From: Rhodoflexus caldus
GTDB lineage: Bacteria > Bacteroidota > Bacteroidia > Cytophagales > Thermoflexibacteraceae
Direction: 5' to 3'
Assembly: GCF_021206925.1 (NCBI RefSeq)
Contig: NZ_JAJPRF010000002.1
Span: forward strand, 62,001-126,000
Length of the DNA stretch: 64,000 nucleotides
Both the position numbers and the translations under genes were made by a program. This document shows, piece by piece, positions 11,076 to 19,981 of this stretch. The notes beneath the pieces are model-generated. The model was not told where the DNA came from. It did not search any database and was given only the letters and a program-made list of their open reading frames with translations. Each line of letters begins with the position of its first letter. Position 1 is the stretch's first letter.

Positions 11076-11946
11076 TTTCGTCTAATTTTTTGGCAATTTC
11101 TGTCAGCCGATTGAGGTCGCCTCCCTTTACCTCGGCACTCATCCAGCCTCCTTTGTAATTTATTTCGGCAAGAGCCGTTTTCACAGCAGCCCAGTTGCAA
11201 TCGCCTGTCATCAATTCGGCTTCAAATCCTTTCCAGATGCCTTGTTCTTCGGCCATTTTGCGACTGTACTCCTTTACGTCTATTTTCAGAATGCGCTTGC
11301 CTAAAATCCTAATCCATTGCTCCGGCCAGCCGTAGCGTACGATATTACCCACGTCAAAGTACCAGCCTACATACGGCGAATTGATTTCGTCAATATATCG
11401 GGCAGCTTCCAGCGGACTCAGTAAAAAATTATTCCACACATTTTCTATAGCAATACTGACTTTGAGTCGCTCGGCAAGTGGCACGAGTTTGCGGATTTCT
11501 TCCTGCGAGCGCTTGTAGGCTTCTTCGTAAGATACCTGCGCATTAACCACGGCAGACACCAACAATACGGTAGTAGCGCCCAATTGCGGGCAGGCTTCCA
11601 ATGCCTCGCGCATGGCATCTAAGCACTTGTCGCGCACCGACTGTTCAGGGTGCGAAAGGGGCGAGCGCCAGTGTTCCCAGCAAACCAGCCCGGGTACAGC
11701 CATGTTGCTTTCGCGTGCGGCACGGGCTACTTCCTGCCAGTTCATGCGGCTATCGGGTTCTACACCGTCAAAACCGGCTTGTTTGGCTGTGATAAACTTT
11801 TCGGCAATGCTCTCGCCACCGGTTATCATGCTGTATTTCAGGCTTTTTTTGAGCACTAACGGCTTAGAGGCAAAGGCATTAGCAGGCATGCAGCAAAGGG
11901 CGGCGTTGCCAATCGCTGTTAATTGTATAAATTTTCTTCGCTGCAT
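11062..11946 (-). CDS. Sugar phosphate isomerase/epimerase family TIM-barrel protein, exported
   Basis: 294 residues from MQRRKFIQL. The N-terminus has a twin-arginine-like leader (RRKFIQL, then a small-residue segment ending ANAFA). The body matches the AP endonuclease 2/xylose isomerase-like TIM barrel, with AGFDGVEPDS, IAIENVWN, VGWYFDVGNI and the metal-ligand Glu/Asp/His-type positions in the second half. It probably isomerises or epimerises a sugar or inositol-type substrate in the periplasm. The DUF2911 gene ends only 5 nt upstream, so they form an operon. An upstream start at 11997 would add 17 residues inside that gene and was rejected. Confidence 0.85.
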   Translation of the reverse strand: MQRRKFIQLTAIGNAALCCMPANAFASKPLVLKKSLKYSMITGGESIAEKFITAKQAGFDGVEPDSRMNWQEVARAARESNMAVPGLVCWEHWRSPLSHPEQSVRDKCLDAMREALEACPQLGATTVLLVSAVVNAQVSYEEAYKRSQEEIRKLVPLAERLKVSIAIENVWNNFLLSPLEAARYIDEINSPYVGWYFDVGNIVRYGWPEQWIRILGKRILKIDVKEYSRKMAEEQGIWKGFEAELMTGDCNWAAVKTALAEINYKGGWMSAEVKGGDLNRLTEIAKKLDEINRL

Positions 11947-11951
11947 ACTGA

Positions 11952-12482
11952 TTAAGGAGCTTTTTTCATCGGTACGGCAACTGTGGTATTCTCCCACGAA
12001 AGCAGCATTTGCACCTCATTACCCGATGACTTGAAAGAAATAGTAAACATTTCCACAGGCTCATCGGAGCGCGAGGCAGGTACTTTTACTTTCAAAATAT
12101 CCTCCTCGGCGTTGTAATTAGTACCCCATTGGCCGGTTTCTCTGTTGAAAATAATTGTCCACTCTTGGCGGTCGGGGATAGTCCACAGCGAATAATTGCC
12201 TTTGGGCAGTATGGAGCCGGCTATGTCTGTATCCTGTCCAAGTTGGATGACGGTAGCTTCATTAGCACCTGTGCGCCACACTTTGCCGTAGGGCACTACT
12301 TCGCCAAAAATAACGCGTCCTTTTTTGGATGGTCTGCAATAAGTTACTTCGGCGCTGAAACCGTTTTTAACGATTTTTTCCTGTGCCTCAGGACTGTACG
12401 ACTTTGTCCATGTGCGCAGCACAAAAAATGCAATCAGCAATAATACGATAATGCCGGCCGTGATTTTAAGCCATTTTTTCAT
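11952..12482 (-). CDS. DUF2911 family membrane-anchored protein
   Basis: 176 residues: one N-terminal TM or uncleaved signal (ITAGIIVLLLIAFFVLRTW), then a DUF2911 domain with YCRPSKKGRVIFG, PYGKVWRTGANEAT, LPKGNYSLWTIPD and W-x-IIFN. The family is widespread in Bacteroidota and its biochemical role is unknown. The domain would sit on the periplasmic side. It heads a two-gene operon with the isomerase. Confidence 0.9.
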   Translation of the reverse strand: MKKWLKITAGIIVLLLIAFFVLRTWTKSYSPEAQEKIVKNGFSAEVTYCRPSKKGRVIFGEVVPYGKVWRTGANEATVIQLGQDTDIAGSILPKGNYSLWTIPDRQEWTIIFNRETGQWGTNYNAEEDILKVKVPASRSDEPVEMFTISFKSSGNEVQMLLSWENTTVAVPMKKAP

Positions 12483-12727
12483 ATCCTGATTCGGTTGTTT
12501 GGGTGGATTAAGTTAGATGTTTTTCGGAGAAAATACTGCTGTCTCTGTAAGTTTTGTATCAATTGCACATCATTTCCGATGTTTTCCCGAAACAGATATA
12601 CGGCAAATGAAAAATCAAACAAGAATTTACAGGATACGGATTGGTAAAAAAAATTACTGAAACAGGCGATAAAATTGCCGATATGTGATTAACTTACTAT
12701 CGGTTTTAACATGGAATCCTGTAAAAA

Positions 12728-13129
12728 ATGAAGAGTTACATCAGCATATTTCAGCAGATTCAAATAGATGAATCGCTGAAGCTGCTTCGCAAGCATTGGT
12801 TCGCACAGACGGCCAACATGTCGGAAAACGATTTTCGGTCGGAAGTGGAGAAAATTGCACAAATGGCAGAACTGCATCGGATTGAAAAAGTATATGATGA
12901 TACGACGAATTTTCATTTTATCATCGTTCCGCGGTTACAGGAATGGGTGAATGAAAAGATATTTCCTCGATTCATACAAGCAGGCCTTCGCAAATATGCC
13001 ATTATTATCAGCCAAGAGATGGTTGCACAACTTTCTATTGAGCAGACGATGGAGGAGTATAATGCGTGTAGTTTTCAAGTAAAATATTTTGACAATTCAG
13101 AAAAGGCCGAAAACTGGTTGTTAAGATAG
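12728..13129 (+). CDS. SpoIIAA-like (STAS/SEC14-type) small protein
   Basis: 133 residues, no signal or TM. An alternating beta/alpha pattern ends with KYFDNSEKAENWLL, resembling the C-terminal helix motif of SpoIIAA-like STAS proteins (FxDxxEAxxWL). VPRLQEWVNEKIFPRFIQAG and KYAIIISQE fit the central helix and strand. A regulatory or lipid-binding role is possible but unproven. It is transcribed alone and converges on lolD with a 4-nt gap. Confidence 0.6.
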   Translation: MKSYISIFQQIQIDESLKLLRKHWFAQTANMSENDFRSEVEKIAQMAELHRIEKVYDDTTNFHFIIVPRLQEWVNEKIFPRFIQAGLRKYAIIISQEMVAQLSIEQTMEEYNACSFQVKYFDNSEKAENWLLR

Positions 13130-13133
13130 CGTG

Positions 13134-13799
13134 TTATTTGCTTTCATCACCCGCAATGCGGCCGTCCACAATGGTAATTTTTCGGTCGGTGGCATTGGCA
13201 AGCGACTCATTGTGCGTAACAATTACAAAAGTTTGTCCTAACTCATCGCGCAGTTTAAAAAACAATTGGTGCAGTTCTTCTGCATTGCGAGTGTCCAAGT
13301 TACCGCTGGGCTCATCGGCAAATACAATTTTCGGGCTGTTGATGAGCGCACGGGCTACGGCAATGCGTTGCTGCTCGCCGCCCGACAGTTCGGCAGGCTT
13401 GTGTGAAAGCCTGTGCGCTACCCCAAGCATTTGTGCCAGTTCGGTGGCACGGTTGTGTAACTCTTCTACCGGTTTGCCGGCAATGTAGCCCGGCATGGCG
13501 ATATTTTCCAATGCGGTAAACTCAGGCAACAGGTTGTGGAACTGAAAAACAAAGCCAATTTCCAGATTGCGGAATCGGGCAAGTGCCTGTTCGCCAAGGT
13601 TTTGCAATATGATACCATCTGCCGCAACAGTGCCCTCGTCGGGGGTGTCCAAAGTACCCAATATGTGCAACAGTGTACTTTTTCCTGCCCCCGAAGGGCC
13701 TACAATGGTAGTAATTTGACCCGTGTGAATTTGCAGGTTGATTCCTTTGAGTACGTGCAGTTGTCCGTAATATTTGTGCAGGTTGCGGGTTTCGAGCAT
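13134..13799 (-). CDS. lolD: ABC transporter ATP-binding protein, LolD/MacB-like
   Basis: 221 residues with Walker A GPSGAGKSTLL, Q-loop FQFHNLLPEFTALEN, signature LSGGEQQR, Walker B IVFADEPSGNLD and the H-loop VTHN. The LLPEFTALENIAMP segment is typical of the LolD/MacB/FtsE subgroup that drives lipoprotein release to the outer membrane. No permease is adjacent. It follows the 239-aa gene by 10 nt in the same direction. Assignment to LolD rather than another MacB-type ATPase is inferred from sequence similarity. Confidence 0.85.
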   Translation of the reverse strand: MLETRNLHKYYGQLHVLKGINLQIHTGQITTIVGPSGAGKSTLLHILGTLDTPDEGTVAADGIILQNLGEQALARFRNLEIGFVFQFHNLLPEFTALENIAMPGYIAGKPVEELHNRATELAQMLGVAHRLSHKPAELSGGEQQRIAVARALINSPKIVFADEPSGNLDTRNAEELHQLFFKLRDELGQTFVIVTHNESLANATDRKITIVDGRIAGDESK

Positions 13800-13809
13800 A
13801 TCCGATGGT

Positions 13810-14529
13810 TTAGGCAGCCATTTGGCTGATGTGTTTCACCAAAGCTCGCCTTGCAATAGGCAACAACGACTCTTCCAGCGGGCAGGCAACTTTGGCAATT
13901 ATTGCAAAAGTAGCAGGATTCGGCCATTGCGTAAACCTTCGGGTGAGGTTCAGTTTCAATTGTTCGTAGGTTTGCGTCAGCGTGATGCTTGCGGTTTCCA
14001 AATAGGCGGTGTGGATACCGCGGAAACGCTCGTGCCGGTCTTCAAATATTGTAATATGGTAGGTATAAATAATGGTGTCGTGGCTTTGTGCTTTACTCAG
14101 GAACATATAGCCTCTGTCGGTATTGAGAGGAGTAATACCCACCGGGCTGATTTCAATTTGCCGCTCGATGTGGTCATATATTTCGCGGGCTTCCTCCAAA
14201 GCACCGCCTATCAGAGGGATGGAATAATGTACCAAATCTTCTATAACCCGCATGGTTTCATCATCTTCTACAATGTTTTTGTAAACCAATTGCAGACGTT
14301 CAAAATCGGCATGGCTGATTTTTTGCGGAAATTGTTCGTAAAATAGGTTTTTATTGTCACGCAGATGGCATAGGTTGCGATAATGAAAAATTAAATCGGC
14401 AAATGCCGGATAGAGTTTCTGCGCGCCAAGTTCCTTCCGTATGTTTTGCAGGTAAGCCAGCAGCACGTATTTCTTGTACTCAAAATCAATTAAATGTTCA
14501 GTTAACCAATTGGGGCTGAGCGTATTCAT
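13810..14529 (-). CDS. Conserved hypothetical protein upstream of lolD
   Basis: 239 residues, soluble and mainly helical, without signal or TM segment. The N-terminal part (LTEHLIDFEYKKYVLLAYLQ to FYEQFPQKI) and a central acidic helix contain no motif that I recognise. It is co-directional with lolD and only 10 nt upstream, so the two are probably co-transcribed. A role linked to the transporter is guesswork. Confidence 0.75.
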   Translation of the reverse strand: MNTLSPNWLTEHLIDFEYKKYVLLAYLQNIRKELGAQKLYPAFADLIFHYRNLCHLRDNKNLFYEQFPQKISHADFERLQLVYKNIVEDDETMRVIEDLVHYSIPLIGGALEEAREIYDHIERQIEISPVGITPLNTDRGYMFLSKAQSHDTIIYTYHITIFEDRHERFRGIHTAYLETASITLTQTYEQLKLNLTRRFTQWPNPATFAIIAKVACPLEESLLPIARRALVKHISQMAA

Positions 14530-14733
14530 AACACATACACATAGGTTAGTGTACCTAATTTACTAAATGCAAACCAAATTTCAAAAACACGTGCGCTTAC
14601 GTGCGGCATATTGCATCCGATTACTGCCAAATAAATGTTGAAACATTATTTGATTTTCATTTTCCTTTTTTAGAAATTCATATGGCGTAACTTATAAAGC
14701 GCGCCAAGATTATTTTTTCACCAAATTCAAAGT

Positions 14734-17700
14734 ATGAAAATGAAAATCAACAAACTTTTGACAGGGTGGATTCCCATCCTTTTGCTGCTTTTAGTAAGCA
14801 TGCAGCCGGCTTTTGCCCAGAAACGCATCACAGGTAAAGTAACCGATGCAGAAACCAACACGCCTTTGCCGGGGGTAACGGTTTTGGCCAAAGGTACGCA
14901 GACCGGTACTACTACCGATGCAGAGGGAAAGTATTCGCTGAATGTTCCTGCAGGCACTGATATGCTGGTGTTCTCTTATGTAGGTTTCAAAACACAGGAA
15001 ATAGCCATTGGCAATCAGAGCAACATAGACATTGCGCTGGCGGCAGACGACAAAATGCTGAGCGAAGTGGTTGTAACAGGTTATTTGACCGAACAGAAAA
15101 AAGATATTGTAGGTTCGGTAGCCACGGTAAAGTCCAAAGATTTGGTAGCTATCCCTCAAGGTAACGTAGAGCAACAGTTACAGGGGCGCGTATCAGGCGT
15201 TACAGTACTTACCTCCGGCCAGCCGGGCGTGCAGAGTTCCGTAAGGGTGCGCGGTTTTACTACTTTGGGTAATAACGCCCCCCTATTCATTGTAGATGGC
15301 GTGCCGCTGACCGATGTGTCTGACCTGAACGGTCTTGATATTGAGTCCACTACGGTTTTAAAAGATGCCGGTGCGGCTTCCATCTACGGTGCGCGTGCTT
15401 CTAACGGCGTAATCGTAATGACGACTAAGCGCGGCCTGAGCAAACCCGGCAAGCTGCGTGTAGATTATGAAATGCAGTACGGAACTCAGATGCCCGGTGA
15501 GCGGCGCACAGGCGTACTCAATCCGCAACAAACTGCCGAGTGGACATTTATTGCCCGCCGCAACGCAGGACAGGCGGCTACACACCCGCAATATGGTTCA
15601 GGCGCAACTCCTGTATTGCCCGATTATATCAACGTCGGTGGTGTTGGCGGCTTGTTTGAGGGCGACCCCCGCATTGACCGCAACCGTTACAACATCAACT
15701 TCGACAACGGCCCCATCTATCAGATTGTGCGCGGCAACAAAGCCGGTACTAACTGGTACAAAGAAATTACCCGCAATGCACCTATTTTGAACCAAAGCAT
15801 CGGGCTTTCAGGTGGCGGCGAGGGTAGTCGTTTCTATGTAGGCTTAGGTCAATACGAACAACAAGGTGTCGTGCTGAATACTTGGCTGAAACGTTATACT
15901 GCCCGTGTAAACTCCGAATTTACGATTGCCAAAAAAGTACGCATCGGTGAAAACATGCAGGTAACTTTTCGGGAAAACCCCAGCATCGGTACAGATTTGA
16001 ACGCTCCCCAAGGCGAAAACGACTTGTTTATGGCCATGACTATCAATCCGTTTATACCTGTGTATGACGAGTTTGGCGGTTGGGCGGGTACTGCCGCGCC
16101 GGGCTTCAACAACTCCCGCAACCCTGTGGCAGACCGCACCCGCGCCGGCCAAAACAAAGGTTTCAGCCTTGCAACAATGGGTAATTTGTATGCAGAAGTT
16201 GAGCCTATTCAGGACTTGATATTGCGAACCAGCATAGGCGGACGATTAGCCTCTTTCCATACTCGCAGCGCACAGTTCCGCACCTACGAACGCTCAGAAA
16301 ATATCGGTGCTAACTCTGTATCGGAAAGCTCAGGTTTCTCTTATACTTGGACGTGGACTAATACGGCTACTTACAAAAAAACATTTGACAAGCACGCAGT
16401 TAAGGGTCTGTTAGGTTATGAATATATCGTAAGTGACGGTTTCCGTTTTCTCAATGGTTTTGGTCTGAATCCGTTCTCGATGGATCCTGCTTTCCGCACT
16501 ATTTCCACTACTGAAACTGTTGGCCGTCAGACAGGCAGCGGAGGCAACCCTGAGCGCCGTTTTGGTTCACTCTTTGCCCGCGTGGACTATGGCTATGCCG
16601 ATAAGTACTACATTAATGGAACAATCCGTCAAGACCAGTCTTCCGTATTCGGTGAAAATAATCGCGTCGGTGTATTCCCTGCTTTCTCTGCCGCATGGCG
16701 TATTTCAAGCGAAAATTTCATGAAGGGAATCAATTGGATTGATGACCTGAAAATTCGCGGCGGCTGGGGGCAAATGGGTAACTCTCTGATTGACCCCAAT
16801 AACCAGTTTGACTTATTTGTGGCTACTTCCTATGACATTTCGGGTGTAAACACGGGTGCAGACCCTGCGTTGCGCCAAAGCCGCTTAGGCAACCGAAATG
16901 CGAAGTGGGAAACCAATACTACGACCAACATTGGTATAGATGGTTCCTTCTTTAAAGGCAAAATGGACATCATCTTAGACTTGTACCAAAAGCGTACCGA
17001 TGACATTTTGTATCAAGTACCACTACCGGGCGTCTTAGGACAGGTAACACCTCCTTCCGTAAATATTGCCTCTATCAGCAACAAGGGTATTGACTTGCAA
17101 ATCATTAACCGCGGCAATATTACCAGAGACCTGCGTTTTGAAACCGACCTGACTTTTACCACTTTTACCAACCGTATCGAGTCATTAGCGCCTGATGCAG
17201 GTATTACCTTCTTTGATGCCGGTAATGCTACGCGTTTGGGGCTGACTACCCGCAATCAGGTGGGAAGTTCTTTCTCTCGCTTCTTCGGTTATAAAGTGGT
17301 TGGCTTGTTCCAAAGCCCCGAAGATGTGCGCAACTCTCCCGTACAGGACGGCGCAGCACCCGGTCGTTTGAAATTTGCTGATATTAACGGCGATGGTCGC
17401 ATCACTGCCGATGACCGTACATTTATCGGCAGCCCGATACCTGACTTTACTATGGGTCTGAACTTGAAACTCTCTTACAAAAACTTCGATTTCGAGACTT
17501 TCTTCTATTGGGTGGCAGGCGCAGACGCATTCAACGGATTCAGAGTGTTTACCGACTTTTATCCGCTGTTCCCCGGTATTGCCATCAGCGAGCGCGTGCT
17601 GAACTCATGGACACCTCAGAACCCCAACGCTACCGTACCTATTTTTGAAAACGTAGCTAATTTCAGTACCAATACGCAAGTGTCTTCTTACTTCTTGGAG

Positions 17701-17943
17701 AATGCTTCTTACTTGCGCAACCGCAATATGCAAATCAGCTACAACGTGCCGAAAGATGTGCTGAACCGCTTCGGTGCAGAACGTTTGCGCCTGTTTGTTC
17801 AAGCTGCCAACTTATTCACCATTACGAAATATACAGGCCTCGACCCTGCAATTTCAGGCGGTGATGCGGGCTTTGGTATTGATGCAGGTGGTAACTATCC
17901 TTTTGTACGCACCTTTATGCTGGGTGCAAGCTTAGGCTTCTAA
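14734..17943 (+). CDS. SusC/RagA family TonB-linked outer membrane protein
   Basis: 1069 residues. The signal peptide is followed by a carboxypeptidase-D-like regulatory domain (about 30-115, with GKVTDAETNTPLPGVTV and SYVGFKTQEI). A TonB-dependent plug comes next (VVVTGYLTEQKKDIVGSV, IFIVDGVPL, LKDAGAASIYGARASNGVI). The rest is a large beta barrel ending in an aromatic residue, LGASLGF, as in outer membrane proteins. It imports oligomers with the SusD lipoprotein encoded immediately downstream. The ligand cannot be predicted: no glycosidase, sensor or anti-sigma gene flanks the pair. Confidence 0.95.
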   Translation: MKMKINKLLTGWIPILLLLLVSMQPAFAQKRITGKVTDAETNTPLPGVTVLAKGTQTGTTTDAEGKYSLNVPAGTDMLVFSYVGFKTQEIAIGNQSNIDIALAADDKMLSEVVVTGYLTEQKKDIVGSVATVKSKDLVAIPQGNVEQQLQGRVSGVTVLTSGQPGVQSSVRVRGFTTLGNNAPLFIVDGVPLTDVSDLNGLDIESTTVLKDAGAASIYGARASNGVIVMTTKRGLSKPGKLRVDYEMQYGTQMPGERRTGVLNPQQTAEWTFIARRNAGQAATHPQYGSGATPVLPDYINVGGVGGLFEGDPRIDRNRYNINFDNGPIYQIVRGNKAGTNWYKEITRNAPILNQSIGLSGGGEGSRFYVGLGQYEQQGVVLNTWLKRYTARVNSEFTIAKKVRIGENMQVTFRENPSIGTDLNAPQGENDLFMAMTINPFIPVYDEFGGWAGTAAPGFNNSRNPVADRTRAGQNKGFSLATMGNLYAEVEPIQDLILRTSIGGRLASFHTRSAQFRTYERSENIGANSVSESSGFSYTWTWTNTATYKKTFDKHAVKGLLGYEYIVSDGFRFLNGFGLNPFSMDPAFRTISTTETVGRQTGSGGNPERRFGSLFARVDYGYADKYYINGTIRQDQSSVFGENNRVGVFPAFSAAWRISSENFMKGINWIDDLKIRGGWGQMGNSLIDPNNQFDLFVATSYDISGVNTGADPALRQSRLGNRNAKWETNTTTNIGIDGSFFKGKMDIILDLYQKRTDDILYQVPLPGVLGQVTPPSVNIASISNKGIDLQIINRGNITRDLRFETDLTFTTFTNRIESLAPDAGITFFDAGNATRLGLTTRNQVGSSFSRFFGYKVVGLFQSPEDVRNSPVQDGAAPGRLKFADINGDGRITADDRTFIGSPIPDFTMGLNLKLSYKNFDFETFFYWVAGADAFNGFRVFTDFYPLFPGIAISERVLNSWTPQNPNATVPIFENVANFSTNTQVSSYFLENASYLRNRNMQISYNVPKDVLNRFGAERLRLFVQAANLFTITKYTGLDPAISGGDAGFGIDAGGNYPFVRTFMLGASLGF

Positions 17944-17989
17944 AACATTCTTATTCAACACAATGTATCAAAATCAAAATCTTGTAAAT

Positions 17990-19750
17990 ATGAAAAGGTT
18001 TCTGATGAAAGCGGTGGGGCTTTCGGTAATAATAACCGTAGCAACTACCACATCTTGTAAAAAGAGTTATTTTGAAGTTGACCCGATTGGGCAGCTCAGC
18101 AACAACCAAGTGGCTACCCAGAAAGGCGTTGAGCAAATTCTTATCGGTGCTTACGCAGTGCTGAACGGCTCTAACTGGAACGCTTCTTTCACCAACTGGA
18201 TTTATGGCAGTGCCAACGGCGGCGACGCAAACAAGGGTTCTAACGCCGGCGACCAGTCGCAGATGAACGAAATTATTCGTTTTGAAGGTCAGGCGGTTAA
18301 TGGTGATTTTAACCTGAAATGGAATGCCGTATACAATGGCGTAGCTCGTGCCAATCAGGCAATTATTGCGGCAAATGCGCTCAAACCCGAGCAAATTTCG
18401 GAAGCCAACAAGCGACGCATCATTGCCGAAGCACGCTTCCTGCGCGGTTTCTATCATTTAGAAGGAAAGAAAATGTTTAACATGATTCCTTACATCGATG
18501 AAACCGTAAGCTACAGCGCCGGTAATTTCCGCATTCCTAATGACAAAGACATATGGCCTAATATTGAGGCAGACTTTAAACATGCCTACGACAACCTGCC
18601 CGAAACACAGGCACAAGTCGGAAGAGCCAACAAGTGGGCGGCAGGCGCCTTTCTGGGCAAAGTTTTGCTGTTTCAACGGAAATTTGCCGAAGCCAAAACC
18701 GTATTTGATGCTTGTATAGCTAATGGAAAAACATCTAAGGGCGAACGCTACGGTTTGTTAGACCAGTACTCCAAAAACTTTAATGCAGACTTTGACAATA
18801 ACAACGAGTCTATTTTTGCATTTCAGGCTTCGGTAAACGATGGTACGGGGGCAGCCAATGCTAACCCTGACTTGGTACTTAATTTCCCGCATAACAACGG
18901 ATGGGCAGGAGCAATGCCTGCCGGCTGTTGTGGTTTCCACCAGCCTTCTTTTGACCTTGCCAACTCATTCCGTACTACTGCGGCGGGGCTTCCTTTGCTC
19001 GACGGCTCTTACAATTTGCCTGCAAACGAGTTGCGTACCGACATGGGTATTCCTTCCGACCGTCCGTTTACACCGGATCCCGGGCCACTTGACCCACGCA
19101 TTGACTGGACAATAGGCAGAAGAGGTATTCCATTCTTGGATTGGGGCATTCACCCGGGCAACGCATGGATTCGCGACGCCAGCAACGGCGGGCCTTTCTC
19201 TCCTGTGAAAAATGTATTCTATCGCGCACAACAGGGTCGCTTAACGGACAACTCTTCATGGACACCCGGATACACAGCCTTGAACTACAGTTTTATGCGC
19301 TATGCCGATTTGTTATTGATGACTGCCGAGTGTGAGGTAGAACTTGGCAACCTCGAGCGCGCCCGTCAACTCGTAAATCAGGTGCGCCGCCGCGCAGCCA
19401 ATCCGGCCGGCTTCGTAATGAACAACGGTGTGCCTGCTGCCAACTATCGCATTAGTGAGTACACTGCTCCATGGCCGGATGCAGCAACTGCGCGCGCTGC
19501 CGTGCGTTTTGAACGCCGACTCGAGTTGGGTATGGAAGGACACCGATTCTTTGACTTAGTTCGTTGGGGAATTGCCGACCAAGTGCTCAATGCTTACTTG
19601 CAGTATGAAAGCACCAAATTAGCGTTCTTCCGAGGCGCACGTTTCACTCGTGGTAAGAACGAATATTATCCGATTCCACAGGTGCAGATAGACGTAACAG
19701 GTAATGGCCCCGATGGTCGCCCGATATTGCGTCAGAATCCCGGTTATTAA
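17990..19750 (+). CDS. SusD/RagB family nutrient-binding outer membrane lipoprotein
   Basis: 586 residues from MKRFLMKAV. The lipobox TSC/KK gives a lipoprotein whose KKSYFE tail is typical of surface-exposed SusD proteins. Family features include the helical repeat region (IIAEARFLRGFYH), MRYADLLLM-x-AE, VNQVRRRA and the C-terminal FERRLELGMEGHRFFDLVRWG. It caps the SusC barrel and captures the substrate. It lies 46 nt after susC and is followed by a strong terminator, so the operon is just these two genes. Confidence 0.95.
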   Translation: MKRFLMKAVGLSVIITVATTTSCKKSYFEVDPIGQLSNNQVATQKGVEQILIGAYAVLNGSNWNASFTNWIYGSANGGDANKGSNAGDQSQMNEIIRFEGQAVNGDFNLKWNAVYNGVARANQAIIAANALKPEQISEANKRRIIAEARFLRGFYHLEGKKMFNMIPYIDETVSYSAGNFRIPNDKDIWPNIEADFKHAYDNLPETQAQVGRANKWAAGAFLGKVLLFQRKFAEAKTVFDACIANGKTSKGERYGLLDQYSKNFNADFDNNNESIFAFQASVNDGTGAANANPDLVLNFPHNNGWAGAMPAGCCGFHQPSFDLANSFRTTAAGLPLLDGSYNLPANELRTDMGIPSDRPFTPDPGPLDPRIDWTIGRRGIPFLDWGIHPGNAWIRDASNGGPFSPVKNVFYRAQQGRLTDNSSWTPGYTALNYSFMRYADLLLMTAECEVELGNLERARQLVNQVRRRAANPAGFVMNNGVPAANYRISEYTAPWPDAATARAAVRFERRLELGMEGHRFFDLVRWGIADQVLNAYLQYESTKLAFFRGARFTRGKNEYYPIPQVQIDVTGNGPDGRPILRQNPGY

Positions 19751-19770
19751 CGGGTGATTTAATAACACAC

Positions 19771-19873
19771 ACACACACAAACCTGACGGGTATCCACGAC
19801 TCGTCAGGTTTTTTTCTGATTTTGAACAGCTTATGCGAAATACTTTTCGACAACAGTTTGCGCTTATACATAA
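19771..19873 (+). repeat. Three-copy intergenic element, copy A, with susCD terminator
   Basis: The first part is a rho-independent terminator: AACCTGACG pairs with CGTCAGGTT and is followed by a run of seven T (19780-19815). It is followed by about 57 nt that align with copies at 31637-31740 and 56116-56219 (TTTTGAACAG, then CGACAACAGTTTGCG, then ATACATA). The 5' side is a short (AC)n tract. The shared 3' half is what sets it apart from an ordinary terminator. Copy A is the most diverged. Confidence 0.6.
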
Positions 19874-19981
19874 AAAAAACAGGAACCATCCCGAAATGAG
19901 ATGACTCCTGCCTTTATTTTGTCATTGCCATACCAATCGGAGCGGTTAGGCAATATGTGCTAAGGTATGTGGGCTGAAACC

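Noticed and set aside
11947-11997. 17-codon N-terminal extension of the isomerase gene
   Set aside because: It reaches into the DUF2911 gene, and the twin-arginine leader begins at MQRRKF.
19766-19779. (AC)7 microsatellite-like tract
   Set aside because: A short simple repeat next to a terminator. No evidence of phase variation, as it is outside a coding frame.
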